A stretch of DNA of 54,566 bases from Patescibacteria group bacterium (GTDB taxonomy: Bacteria > Patescibacteriota > Minisyncoccia > UBA6257 > 02-FULL-45-10c). Location: NCBI GenBank assembly GCA_018969615.1, contig JAGWYA010000001.1, forward strand, positions 1 through 54,566, in the 5' to 3' direction. The first letter of the stretch is position 1; every line of letters starts with the position of its first letter. Below are positions 8,533 to 17,095 of the stretch, piece by piece. A model generated the notes under the pieces. It worked only from the letters and a program-made list of their open reading frames with translations. It made no database searches and was not told the origin of the DNA. Both the position numbers and the translations under genes were made by a program.

Positions 8533-8605
8533 GCCACTTTAGCTCAGCTGGTAGAGCAGTCCCTTCGTAAGGGAAAGGTCCCCGGTTCGAATCCGGGAAG
8601 TGGCT
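8533..8605 (+). tRNA. tRNA-Thr (anticodon CGT)
   Basis: GCCACTTTAGCTCAGCTGGTAGAGCAGTCCCTTCGTAAGGGAAAGGTCCCCGGTTCGAATCCGGGAAGTGGCT. Confidence 0.95.
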
Positions 8606-8618
8606 CACGTTTTGTATT

Positions 8619-9341
8619 ATGTTCAAACAACTCGACAAGAAATACGATCAGGGGCATGCGCATCTGTCCATTTATCCCGGCGTCGGCGGGGATGATGCGA
8701 AAGACTGGGCGAACATGCTTCTGAGCATGTATACGAAGTACGCGCAGAAGCGCGGCTGGAAAGTGGCGCTGATCGACGACCGCGCGATCGATATCCGGGG
8801 CGAGTATGCGTTCGGTACGCTGCGGAACGAAACCGGCGTGCACCGTCTGGTCCGCATTTCACCGTTCGATTCAAAAAAATTGAGGCACACCTCGTTCGCA
8901 CTTGTCGAGGTCCTTCCGGAACTGCCGGAGCTTGAAGCGCGGAACATGGTCATTCCTCCCGAGGACCTGAAAATGGAGCTTTCGCGCTCGAGCGGTCCCG
9001 GCGGGCAGAATGTGAACAAGCGCGAGACCGCGGTCAGGATCGTCCATCTTCCGACGGGTATCGCCGCGGCATCCCAAGCCGAACGCGGCCAGGCGCAGAA
9101 CCGGGAAAAGGCCCTCGCGCTCCTGAAGGCGAAATTGTTCACGGTCATGCAGCAGCGCCAGGAAAAAGAGCTGAAAAACCTTCGAACCCAGGTGAAGCCG
9201 GAATGGGGCCAGCAGATCCGTTCATACGTTCTGCATCCGTATCAGCAGGTCAAAGACCACCGGACGGGGGCGGTCAGCCATCAGCCGGACAAGGTTCTGA
9301 ACGGTGAACTTGATAAGTTCATTGATGCCGAGTTAAACTGA
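8619..9341 (+). CDS. prfB: Peptide chain release factor RF2-type, lacking N-terminal domain 1
   Basis: GVHRLVRISPFDS (SPF tripeptide), SSGPGGQNVNKRETAVRI (GGQ); 240 aa; next to ftsE-ftsX. Confidence 0.88.
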   Translation: MFKQLDKKYDQGHAHLSIYPGVGGDDAKDWANMLLSMYTKYAQKRGWKVALIDDRAIDIRGEYAFGTLRNETGVHRLVRISPFDSKKLRHTSFALVEVLPELPELEARNMVIPPEDLKMELSRSSGPGGQNVNKRETAVRIVHLPTGIAAASQAERGQAQNREKALALLKAKLFTVMQQRQEKELKNLRTQVKPEWGQQIRSYVLHPYQQVKDHRTGAVSHQPDKVLNGELDKFIDAELN

Positions 9342-9362
9342 TAGGGTAGTTTCGGGTGGTTC

Positions 9363-9383
9363 GCTCCGATCCTGTATCGGAGC
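9363..9383. repeat. 8-bp stem-loop in the prfB-ftsE spacer
   Basis: gctccgat-cctgt-atcggagc. Confidence 0.7.
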
Positions 9384-9395
9384 TTCACATTCACT

Positions 9396-10079
9396 ATGAT
9401 CTCATTTCAAAATGTATCGAAGGTGTATAACGACCGATCGGTCGCACTGGAGAACATCAATTTTTCCGTAAAACCAAACGAATTCATTTCGTTAGTGGGC
9501 AGGAACGGAGCAGGGAAATCAACGATCATAAAATTATTGATCGGCGAAGACCGGCCGACCAAGGGGCGGATCGTTTTCGGTCCGTATGAAGTGAATAAGC
9601 TTTCGCCGAAGGACCTGTCCATGCTGCGCCGTCAGATCGGCATCGTCTTCCAGGATTTTCGCCTGCTTCCGATGAAGAACACGTACGAGAACATTGCCTT
9701 CGCGCTCGAAGTGGAGGGGCGTCCGCAATCCGAGATCAATCAGTATGTTCCGCAGGTATTGGATATGGTCGGGCTTTCCCATCGCGCGTATAACTTCCCG
9801 CATGAGCTTTCCGGCGGCGAAAAGCAGCGGGCGGCCATCGCACGGGCTATGATCCATCGCCCGGCGGTGATCGTAGCGGATGAGCCGACGGGCAATCTCG
9901 ATCCGATCAATACCGCTGAGATCCTGAAGCTTCTGCTGAAGATCAATGAGCTCGGCACGACCGTGATCCTCGTCACCCATAATAAAGATATCGTGAACAG
10001 CATTGAACGCCGCGTGATCAGCCTGGACAACGGGAAGATCATCCGCGACGAAGAGAAAGGAAAATATATTCTTGCCTAA
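9396..10079 (+). CDS. ftsE: Cell division ATP-binding protein FtsE
   Basis: Walker A GRNGAGKST, LSGGEKQRAAIARA, adjacent FtsX. Confidence 0.95.
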   Translation: MISFQNVSKVYNDRSVALENINFSVKPNEFISLVGRNGAGKSTIIKLLIGEDRPTKGRIVFGPYEVNKLSPKDLSMLRRQIGIVFQDFRLLPMKNTYENIAFALEVEGRPQSEINQYVPQVLDMVGLSHRAYNFPHELSGGEKQRAAIARAMIHRPAVIVADEPTGNLDPINTAEILKLLLKINELGTTVILVTHNKDIVNSIERRVISLDNGKIIRDEEKGKYILA

Positions 10080-10088
10080 TACCAATCT

Positions 10089-10997
10089 ATGATCACCACG
10101 CTGTACCGCATCATCAAATACGGAGTTCAGGGATTCGTCCGGAACGGATGGCAGATATTGCCGACGCTTTCGGTCATGACGCTGACCCTGTTCGTGTTCC
10201 TGAACCTGATGCTTTTTAACGTATTGACGGGGAACGCCCTGTCCCTGTTGCGCGATAAGATCGATATCAGCGTGTATTTCCAGAATACGACCCAGGAATC
10301 TGACATTTTAAAATTGAAACAATCGCTTGAGAGCCTGGCGGAAGTAAAGAGCGTCGAATATATCTCCCAAGGAGAGGCCCTTGCGAACTTCCAGACGCGC
10401 CATCAGAACGATCCGACGATCACGCAGGCGCTGAATGTGCTTAATGATAACCCGCTTTCAGCTTCTTTGAATATCAAAGCGAACGATCCGAAAGACTATC
10501 CGATCATTGCGGCGTATTTGAACAATCCTTCGATCACGCCGTTGATCGATCAGGTGACCTATAATCAGAATCAGACGGTGATCGATAAGCTCGCTTCAAT
10601 GGTGGACACGGCCCAGAAGGCGGGTCTGGCGCTGACGATCATTCTTTCCATTATCGCGGTCCTCGTCACGCTGAACACGATCATTCTGACGATCTATTCG
10701 ACCCGCGATGAGATCGGCGTCATGCGCCTGGTGGGCGCCGGAAATAAGTTCATCCGCGGCCCGTATATTGTGCAGGGGATCCTCTATGGCATTCTTGCCG
10801 CAGTTGCGAGCCTTATCATCGCCGCTCCGCTTGTCTATGCCGCAGGGCCGTATGTCTCCGTGCTGATGCCCGAGCTCGACCTTGTCGCGTATTTTATGGC
10901 GAACCTCGCATCGCTTTTCGCCTATCAGATCCTGTTCGGCGTCGTGCTGGGAACCGTTTCCAGCGTGATCGCGGTGAGCCGGTATCTGACCATTTAG
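10089..10997 (+). CDS. ftsX: Cell division permease FtsX
   Basis: FtsX N-terminal TM + extracellular domain (IDISVYFQNTTQESDILKLKQSLESLAEVKSVEYISQGEAL), 4 TM, follows ftsE. Confidence 0.95.
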   Translation: MITTLYRIIKYGVQGFVRNGWQILPTLSVMTLTLFVFLNLMLFNVLTGNALSLLRDKIDISVYFQNTTQESDILKLKQSLESLAEVKSVEYISQGEALANFQTRHQNDPTITQALNVLNDNPLSASLNIKANDPKDYPIIAAYLNNPSITPLIDQVTYNQNQTVIDKLASMVDTAQKAGLALTIILSIIAVLVTLNTIILTIYSTRDEIGVMRLVGAGNKFIRGPYIVQGILYGILAAVASLIIAAPLVYAAGPYVSVLMPELDLVAYFMANLASLFAYQILFGVVLGTVSSVIAVSRYLTI

Positions 10998-11017
10998 CGA
11001 GTTTTTCCGAAGATGAA

Positions 11018-11048
11018 AAAGACCCCGTAATGAACGGGGCCTTTTTCT
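11018..11048 (+). terminator. Rho-independent terminator after ftsX
   Basis: aaagaccccgtaatgaacggggcctttttct. Confidence 0.85.
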
Positions 11049-11067
11049 TTGAGATGCGGAGATCCGG

Positions 11068-11172
11068 CTAGCGCCCTGCTCCGAAGATAAAGAGCATGCC
11101 GCTTCCGAGCATGCCGATCGTGACGATAAGGATGATGATGATCGTCATGATCTGAGAGAATCGTTTGTTCAT
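11068..11172 (-). CDS. 34-aa single-TM small protein MNKRFSQIMTIIIILIVTIGMLGSGMLFIFGAGR
   Basis: Hydrophobic short ORF; TATAGT box 7 nt upstream of ATG; below the ORF-track length cutoff. Confidence 0.55.
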   Translation of the reverse strand: MNKRFSQIMTIIIILIVTIGMLGSGMLFIFGAGR

Positions 11173-11187
11173 AAATATCACTATACG

Positions 11188-12162
11188 CTAGTGCGTTGGA
11201 AAAATAAACTGCGCGCTGAGGACGCGGGCAAGCGATTCCAAGCTGCCGACATCGGCGAAGGTCGGGATGCCGAGGTAGCAGTCCTTTTGCAATGCGATCG
11301 CGGCTCCTCCTGAATTCCCGCGTTCAACTTTTGCCGAAGTAATGAAGAAGTCCGAGTCGTAGCCGGAGATGATGCCTTCAGTGGCGGTGATGTCGTTCCG
11401 TGTTCCGATGCCGGGATAGCCGATGATCACAATGTTCGTTCCGATCGGCGGCGTGGTCGCGCAGACAGAGAACTTTTGCGCGGCAAGGGTGACGAGATGC
11501 TGATCGGTATTGGAAAGATCGAGCCGCGCCCAGTCATATCCTGCCGATGACCGGGAGATCTGGGAGACATTGACTGTCGTGGTCGCCGGATCATCCGGAA
11601 CATGAACGCGGCAGCCGGAGGTGGGGACGCCTGACGGGTCAACGACCAGGTGCGCGCTGGTCACGACCGCGGGGTTGCCGTTCGTCTGCTGTGTTATGAC
11701 GCCGGACCCGCTTTCGGTCTGATAAACAGCTCCGGTATTATCCGTCCAATCGCACTCCACATAAGCGATCCGCGGCCGCCATTCGGCAACGATGGCGGAA
11801 GTGTCATAGGTCTTTGCCGCGGCTGCGCTCAGAGCCGAAAGCTGCTGCTGGGTCTGCGTCGCATTCGCCTGCTGTTGCGCCTGGGTCTGGTCGAGCTTTT
11901 GGGTCAAGGTTGTCACTTCTTGGGTGGCGGTATTTTGCTGGACGCCGAGCTCTTTGCGCAGGGATGTGACATTGTCCTGCAGGACCTGGATCTGACGCTG
12001 CTGGATGCTTACCTGGGTCTGATTTTGCTCGCTTTGGCGGATCACATCCAGTTTTGAGAAAAGATACAGCGATGCGCCGAAAATGATCACTGAAACGAGA
12101 ATGATCACGTTAAAAACGACGAGCGTACTGAGGGTCAATTCTCCTCCTTTGAGAAAACGCAT
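11188..12162 (-). CDS. Membrane-anchored trypsin-like serine protease with coiled-coil stalk (ORF track start 12201)
   Basis: TM MRFLKGGELTLSTLVVFNVIILVS, coiled coil, VVTSAHLVV, YDWARLDL, VERGNSGGAAI; TATACT 6 nt before ATG 12162. Confidence 0.82.
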   Translation of the reverse strand: MRFLKGGELTLSTLVVFNVIILVSVIIFGASLYLFSKLDVIRQSEQNQTQVSIQQRQIQVLQDNVTSLRKELGVQQNTATQEVTTLTQKLDQTQAQQQANATQTQQQLSALSAAAAKTYDTSAIVAEWRPRIAYVECDWTDNTGAVYQTESGSGVITQQTNGNPAVVTSAHLVVDPSGVPTSGCRVHVPDDPATTTVNVSQISRSSAGYDWARLDLSNTDQHLVTLAAQKFSVCATTPPIGTNIVIIGYPGIGTRNDITATEGIISGYDSDFFITSAKVERGNSGGAAIALQKDCYLGIPTFADVGSLESLARVLSAQFIFPTH

Positions 12163-12168
12163 ATATTC

Positions 12169-12174
12169 AGTATA
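12169..12174 (-). promoter_or_regulatory. TATACT box 6 nt upstream of ATG 12162
   Basis: Reverse strand gctatactGAATATATGCG. Confidence 0.6.
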
Positions 12175-12203
12175 GCAAACATTCCACCCCTCTTTGTTCA
12201 TGG

Positions 12204-12209
12204 TATACT
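12204..12209 (+). promoter_or_regulatory. Extended -10 TGGTATACT, 6 nt upstream of ATG 12216
   Basis: tgTATACT-type box: atggTATACTgtacatATG. Confidence 0.65.
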
Positions 12210-12215
12210 GTACAT

Positions 12216-13250
12216 ATGCCCGAATCGACGAAGGTACAGCATTATTTCTTTCTCGGCCTGCTGACGCTGGTTCTGGCGCTCAATGCGCTCATCTTTTTGC
12301 CGTATCTGGGTCCGATCGTTTTCGCTTTGATGCTTGCGGTCGTCTGTACGCCGTGGCACCGGAAGATCTCCGCAGTGATGCCCCGGCTTCCGAATATCTC
12401 GGCCTTGATCACGCTTATTCTGGTGGCGGTCATTATTTTCGTTCCGCTGACCTTTGTGGGAGTCCTGGTCGTACATCAGGCGCAGAGCGTCTATACCACG
12501 ATGGCGAACAGCACCAGCGGCGCGCAGTTCTTGACCAGTATCTCCGATGCCATCGCTCAGAACTTTCCCTCATCCCAATCCCATTCCGTCAGCGCCTTTT
12601 TGTATAATTTGAATGAGAACACGAAGCTGGTCCTTCAATATGCGCTCGGGAACGCCTCGCTGGTCTTTTCAAGCGCGGCGAACATCGTGCTGCAGATCCT
12701 GCTCGTGCTACTCGCCCTTTTCTTCTTTTTGCGGGATGGCGACCGATTAAAGAAGGTCGTGATCCATATCAGCCCGCTCCACAATGACGACGACGAGATC
12801 ATTTTGGACCACTTGGAGCGCGCGGTTGACTCTATCGTACGGGGTTCCGTGGTAATGGGTTTGCTCCAGGCGATCGTCGCCAGTATCGGCTTTTTGATCT
12901 TTGGTGTGCCGAACGTCGCTCTCTTAGGCGCATTGACCTTTTTCGCTGCATTTATACCGGGAATCGGCAGCGCCCTGGTTGTCGTCCCGGTCGCGCTCTA
13001 CCTGCTGTTATTGGTTTCGCCGGCGGCGGGGATCGGCATGTTCTTATGGGCGTTCCTGGTGGGGATCGTGGATAATTTTGTCCGTCCGAAGATCATTTCC
13101 CGCGGGACCGGGATCCATCCGCTTCTGGTCCTATTGTCCGTGTTCGGCGGTATCGGCCTCTTGGGTCCGTACGGCATTTTGATCGGCCCGCTGCTTCTTA
13201 GTTTCTTGTTCGCACTGACCGACCTCTATAAGCGGGGGATCGTTGAGTAG
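12216..13250 (+). CDS. AI-2E family transporter
   Basis: Multi-TM; ALFFFLRDGDRLKK, AAFIPGIGSALVVVPVALYLLL, VDNFVRPKIISRGTGIHPLLVLLSVFGGIGLLGPYGILIGPLLL. Confidence 0.92.
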   Translation: MPESTKVQHYFFLGLLTLVLALNALIFLPYLGPIVFALMLAVVCTPWHRKISAVMPRLPNISALITLILVAVIIFVPLTFVGVLVVHQAQSVYTTMANSTSGAQFLTSISDAIAQNFPSSQSHSVSAFLYNLNENTKLVLQYALGNASLVFSSAANIVLQILLVLLALFFFLRDGDRLKKVVIHISPLHNDDDEIILDHLERAVDSIVRGSVVMGLLQAIVASIGFLIFGVPNVALLGALTFFAAFIPGIGSALVVVPVALYLLLLVSPAAGIGMFLWAFLVGIVDNFVRPKIISRGTGIHPLLVLLSVFGGIGLLGPYGILIGPLLLSFLFALTDLYKRGIVE

Positions 13251-13252
13251 CG

Positions 13253-13762
13253 TTAGTGAACGAACGCGTTTGCGAGCATGATCGCCAGCGCAGCGATCGC
13301 CGCCTGCATGGCGATGCCGCTGAGATGATAGGCATCGATATCGGTCTTTGAATGGATCCAGAGATGAAAACGCTGCAATGCGCGGAGGACGCGGTCTGGG
13401 AGTTTCCAGAAAACGAATTGAAGCGCATCAGGCACGACCGCGCCGAGCGCACCGGCAAGGATCGAGATAAGCGATGAATCGATCGCCGCCTGCGGGTGCA
13501 AAAAAACAACCGCAACGATGATGCCGAGCAGGCAGTCGACGCCGATATTGAAAAGATCGACAATGAACCACTTATTGATCAGCATGTCGTTCTTCATCGG
13601 ATCGTTCCGGTCGATCTTCGCCGAGAAGAGCGGATAGTGCCAGTGCGGGATCGCATCGGCGACGAAATGGCTTGCGAAGCCGAGCGTAAAAGCGAGTATC
13701 GGATCGTTCGGAAAGAACTTTCCTATGGCGCCTCCGATGATCGCATGAGTTGCAAGTATCAT
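13253..13762 (-). CDS. Membrane protein, DUF457/metal-dependent hydrolase-like (N-terminal extension in ORF track rejected)
   Basis: MILATHAIIGGAIGKFFPNDPILAFTLGFASHFVADAIPHW. Confidence 0.7.
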   Translation of the reverse strand: MILATHAIIGGAIGKFFPNDPILAFTLGFASHFVADAIPHWHYPLFSAKIDRNDPMKNDMLINKWFIVDLFNIGVDCLLGIIVAVVFLHPQAAIDSSLISILAGALGAVVPDALQFVFWKLPDRVLRALQRFHLWIHSKTDIDAYHLSGIAMQAAIAALAIMLANAFVH

Positions 13763-13828
13763 ATAGGGGAATAGAACCACTCTAACGAAGATGGAGTAAC
13801 AATGCAAAAGAACCCGTAGGGAATATGG

Positions 13829-13834
13829 TATACT
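13829..13834 (+). promoter_or_regulatory. Extended -10 TGGTATACT, 6 nt upstream of ATG 13841
   Basis: atatggTATACTgaaaacATG. Confidence 0.65.
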
Positions 13835-13840
13835 GAAAAC

Positions 13841-14113
13841 ATGACTACTATGCTTATGTTCGCTCAGACGCTTTTTTATCTGACGGTCTCTTTGGCGATC
13901 ATCGGCCTCGGGATCCTGTTCGGCATGATCACGTATTATCTGATGAAGGTGGCGCGCGAGTTGAATCGGATCGCGAACAACGTCGGCGAAGCTTCCGACG
14001 ATCTCCGCGTCCAGCTTGAGGATATTCTGGAACAGCTCGCCTCGATCCCGTTCCTGTCCGCGTTCATCCGTCCCGCAGCTTTCCGGAAACATTCTAAGAA
14101 AGGTCGCGAATAG
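13841..14113 (+). CDS. Small membrane protein, hypothetical
   Basis: N-terminal TM then amphipathic helix; precedes YtxH-like gene. Confidence 0.65.
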   Translation: MTTMLMFAQTLFYLTVSLAIIGLGILFGMITYYLMKVARELNRIANNVGEASDDLRVQLEDILEQLASIPFLSAFIRPAAFRKHSKKGRE

Positions 14114-14138
14114 TATAAATAACGATAGCTTACTTTAT

Positions 14139-14471
14139 ATGAAAAAAACAAAGAAAAAGAAAGATGGTATGCGCGTAGCGAAGGGGGCATTGGTAGGCGC
14201 GGCGCTGGGCGCTGCGGCGGGGTTATTGCTTGCGCCGGAATCCGGCGATCGGCTTCGCAAGGATATGACCAAGCACGCGGCGCGGCTGTATAAGCATGCG
14301 GCGCCGAAGCTGAAGAAACTCTCGGCAATGGGCGAGAAGGAATACAAGGATGTTATGCAAAAAGCGCTTGCCGCATACGGCAAAGCTCAGGAACTTTCCG
14401 GTCCGGAGCTGAAAACGCTCCAGAAACACGCCGAAGATACGTGGAATATCGTGAAGAAAAATCTTCAATAG
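14139..14471 (+). CDS. YtxH-like protein (ORF-track extension to 14016 rejected)
   Basis: GALVGAALGAAAGLLLAPESGDRLRKDM. Confidence 0.85.
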   Translation: MKKTKKKKDGMRVAKGALVGAALGAAAGLLLAPESGDRLRKDMTKHAARLYKHAAPKLKKLSAMGEKEYKDVMQKALAAYGKAQELSGPELKTLQKHAEDTWNIVKKNLQ

Positions 14472-14503
14472 AAAACAGCCCCTTTGGGGCTGTTTTTGTT
14501 TTT
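14472..14503. terminator. Rho-independent terminator
   Basis: aaaacagccccttt-ggggctgtttttgttttt. Confidence 0.88.
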
Positions 14504-14654
14504 AAGAATGGAACGATCCTTTACGGGTGATCCCGTACAGGATCAGCATCGCGCCGAGCATCATCAGCAGGCAGATCGCGCTGTGCGTGACTGCGACGAC
14601 GATCCCGCCGCCGATCACCGCTGCGGCCATCCACGCCTTATCGTTTTTGGACAT
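14502..14654 (-). CDS. 50-aa small membrane protein MSKNDKAWMAAAVIGGGIVVAVTHSAICLLMMLGAMLILYGITRKGSFHS
   Basis: GAGGAGG Shine-Dalgarno upstream of ATG on minus strand; two hydrophobic segments. Confidence 0.65.
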   Translation of the reverse strand: MSKNDKAWMAAAVIGGGIVVAVTHSAICLLMMLGAMLILYGITRKGSFHS

Positions 14655-14780
14655 ACGGCCTCCTCGAGGGTTCTGTTGTCAGTAAACCACGGCGCTTATC
14701 TGAATACAATATCCCATTGTTTTCCGGCTCTTTTTTCGCTAAAATGGCTTCAGTACATTTCCAGCCGCAGAGGAGGAGGG

Positions 14781-15071
14781 ATGAGCCCATTACGCTCCTG
14801 GGCGAGGATCATGATCCGCGCATGTCCGAAGAAGCCGATCGATCCGTGTGATCGACGGCGCCGGATCTCCCGATGGACCGCATGGACCACCAGCTGCTTC
14901 ATCTCGTTATCGATCGACGGCGCCTATTTCACGCTCGACAAGGCATTGCCTGAATATAAAGCCGCATGGGCGATCCTTTTCCTAACCGTCGGCTTTCTCA
15001 TGTATTGGGTGTTTTTCAAACGATTCTGGGGCGTTCTGCGTTATAAAAAGCGGATCAAAACCCGCCGTTGA
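14781..15071 (+). CDS. 96-aa membrane protein, hypothetical (start inside ORF 14484..15071)
   Basis: AGGAGGAGGG directly upstream of ATG 14781; two hydrophobic helices; C-term KRIKTRR. Confidence 0.6.
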   Translation: MSPLRSWARIMIRACPKKPIDPCDRRRRISRWTAWTTSCFISLSIDGAYFTLDKALPEYKAAWAILFLTVGFLMYWVFFKRFWGVLRYKKRIKTRR

Positions 15072-15086
15072 TCGGCGGGTTTTTTA
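15056..15086 (+). terminator. Terminator-like hairpin
   Basis: aaaacccgccgttgatcggcgggttttttat. Confidence 0.8.
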
Positions 15087-15124
15087 TCCCCGAGTATGGG
15101 ATAATAGAAAGGAGGGATACGCTT

Positions 15125-15946
15125 ATGAAACCGGAGACGAAGATCATCCATCACCGCCATCACAGCGGCATCAGTTACGGCAGTACGCGCGGACAGCGGT
15201 TCTATTCCGCGTTTGTCATGCCGCTTGTTTTGTTCGGGGTTCTGTTTCTGGCGCTGAACTATTTTTCCAAGACGACCCTGAATGTCACCACGCTGACGTT
15301 CGCGAAGTTGTCGCTCGCGCTGGGCGCGACGTTCCTGCGCCTGTCGGTGGCGTATATTTTTTCGCTTGCCGCGGCGTTCTTTCTGGTGTTCCTTATTTAT
15401 TACAGTCCCCGGGCGGAAGAGATCCTGTTGCCGCTGTACGATATTACTGAATCCGTCCCGACGCTGGCTTTTTTCCCGGTCATTATTCTGCTGTTCATTC
15501 GATTTGGTTTTTTCAACGGAGCGGCGATCTTCATTTTGTTTTTAAGCATGCTGTGGAACATTGTTTTCAGCCTGGTCGGCGGGCTCAGTACGATCCCCGC
15601 GGACCTGAAGTCCGCGGCTGAAGTCTTCGGCATCCGCGGGTGGATGTTCGTTAAAAAGGTGCTGTTGCCGGCGCTGGTCCCGCAACTGGTGACCGGGTCG
15701 CTGCTTGCATGGGCGCAGGGATGGAACATCATCATCGTGGCCGAGGTCTTGCATACGTATATTCCTGGCGGAACGCCCGCGCAGGACGTCTTTGGCATCG
15801 GCAGCGCCCTGGTGAACGCCTCCGCCTCAGGACAGAGTAACGTATTTTTTGTCGCCATCCTGCTGATGATCCTCGCCATCGCCTTGCTCAACTTCCTGGT
15901 CTGGCAAAAACTTCTTCAATATGCCGAACGGTACAAATTCGATTAA
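15125..15946 (+). CDS. ABC transporter permease (SsuC/TauC/NitT-type)
   Basis: DITESVPTLAFFPVIILLF, EVFGIRGWMFVKKVLLPALVPQLVTGSLLAWAQGWNIIIVAE. Confidence 0.88.
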   Translation: MKPETKIIHHRHHSGISYGSTRGQRFYSAFVMPLVLFGVLFLALNYFSKTTLNVTTLTFAKLSLALGATFLRLSVAYIFSLAAAFFLVFLIYYSPRAEEILLPLYDITESVPTLAFFPVIILLFIRFGFFNGAAIFILFLSMLWNIVFSLVGGLSTIPADLKSAAEVFGIRGWMFVKKVLLPALVPQLVTGSLLAWAQGWNIIIVAEVLHTYIPGGTPAQDVFGIGSALVNASASGQSNVFFVAILLMILAIALLNFLVWQKLLQYAERYKFD

Positions 15947-16652
15947 AAATATCATCGTTTTCGACCATGTCGGCAAGGTGTTCGAGCCGGCCGGCGACGT
16001 GGCGCTCCGCGACGTCAGTTTTTCCGTGCGGCAAGGGGAGTTAGTGTCGCTGATCGGCGGCTCCGGCTGCGGGAAGTCGACAGTGCTGAAGATCATCGCC
16101 GGGCTCACCGAACCGTCCTCGGGCAGCGTGACGAAACCCGGCAAGGTTTCCATGGTGTTCCAGGCGGGCGCGCTGTTCCCGTGGCTGAGCGTGCTGGATA
16201 ACGTCGCTATCGCGCTGGAGGCGAAGGGCGCGGCGAAGGAGCACGCCCGGAAGGAAAGTTTGAAATATCTCGAAATGGTCCGGCTTGGCGATTTCATCGG
16301 GAAGTTTCCGCGGGAGCTGTCCGGCGGCCAGCGCCAGCGCGTCGGCATCGCCCGGGCGTTGAGCGTTGATCCGGAAGTGCTGCTCCTCGACGAGCCGTTT
16401 GCCGCGCTGGATCAGAAGACCGTCGACGAAATGCACCAGGACCTGCTGCGGATCTGGAAGGAAACCGGGACGACTATTATTCTGGTGTCGCATCTGATCG
16501 CCGAAGCGGTTGCGCTGTCGGAGCGGGTACTGCTGATGAAAGCCGGGGTGATCGCGGGGGAATTTCCGATCACGATCCCGCGTCCGCGCCGGGAACAGGG
16601 GGCTGAGTTTTCGGCCGAGGTCATGAAGATTCGCCGGGAGTTCTTTAAATAG
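15921..16652 (+). CDS. ABC transporter ATP-binding protein (NitT/TauT-type)
   Basis: GGSGCGKSTVLKII, LSGGQRQRVGIARAL, LLLDEPFAALD. Confidence 0.93.
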   Translation: MPNGTNSIKNIIVFDHVGKVFEPAGDVALRDVSFSVRQGELVSLIGGSGCGKSTVLKIIAGLTEPSSGSVTKPGKVSMVFQAGALFPWLSVLDNVAIALEAKGAAKEHARKESLKYLEMVRLGDFIGKFPRELSGGQRQRVGIARALSVDPEVLLLDEPFAALDQKTVDEMHQDLLRIWKETGTTIILVSHLIAEAVALSERVLLMKAGVIAGEFPITIPRPRREQGAEFSAEVMKIRREFFK

Positions 16653-16714
16653 ACCTTTGCTTTCAAGCCTCGTTTTGCTAGAGTAGGGAAGTATTTCATT
16701 GGGAGATCGTCTAA

Positions 16715-17095
16715 CTTGCCCCGCCAAACTGTACGCAGTATGGAATGCTATTTATACATACTTAAAAATGATTGGAATAGGTACTATACTGGTATTACAG
16801 AATTGGCGCCGCAAAAGAGGTTAGTGAAGCATAATAGAGGTGATGTTTTTTCAACAAAATTTGGAAGGCCATGGCAGATCGTCTATGTTGAGAAACATGT
16901 TGATATGGCATCTGCGCGCAAGCGCGAGAAGCAGATCAAAAGTTGGCATGGCGGAGAAACTTTAAAAAGATTTCTAGGCAAAGCTGCGGGATCGTCTAAT
17001 GGTAGGACATCGGCCTTTGGAGCCGAGTATCTTGGTTCGAATCCAAGTCCCGCAGCTTTGCCCGGAAAGAAAGGATCTAAGTTTGGCGGGGTGAA
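16715..17095 (+). mobile_element. Candidate element with 12-bp perfect inverted ends, carrying a GIY-YIG ORF and an intact tRNA-Gln
   Basis: ccccgccaaact (16719-16730) vs agtttggcgggg (17080-17091), exact reverse complements flanking the insertion in the split tRNA. Confidence 0.75.

Noticed and set aside
8533-8618. Programmed frameshift supplying the missing RF2 N-terminus
   Set aside because: Upstream DNA is tRNA-Thr, leaving no room for an N-terminal domain.
13763-14092. N-terminal extension of the minus-strand membrane protein
   Set aside because: Overlaps the divergent plus-strand gene at 13841; hydrophobic protein starts sensibly at 13762.
16041-16727. 228-aa minus ORF overlapping the ABC ATPase gene
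   Set aside because: Antisense shadow ORF; His/Arg/Gln-rich without recognisable motifs.
16716-16739. TTG start for the GIY-YIG protein
   Set aside because: Starts inside the inverted repeat; ATG at 16740 immediately precedes the domain (ECYLYILK).
16715-17095. Interpretation as a group I intron with GIY-YIG homing endonuclease
   Set aside because: Insertion is in the D-loop, not the anticodon loop, and the insert contains an intact tRNA; I could not recognise a group I core. Covariance search would be decisive.
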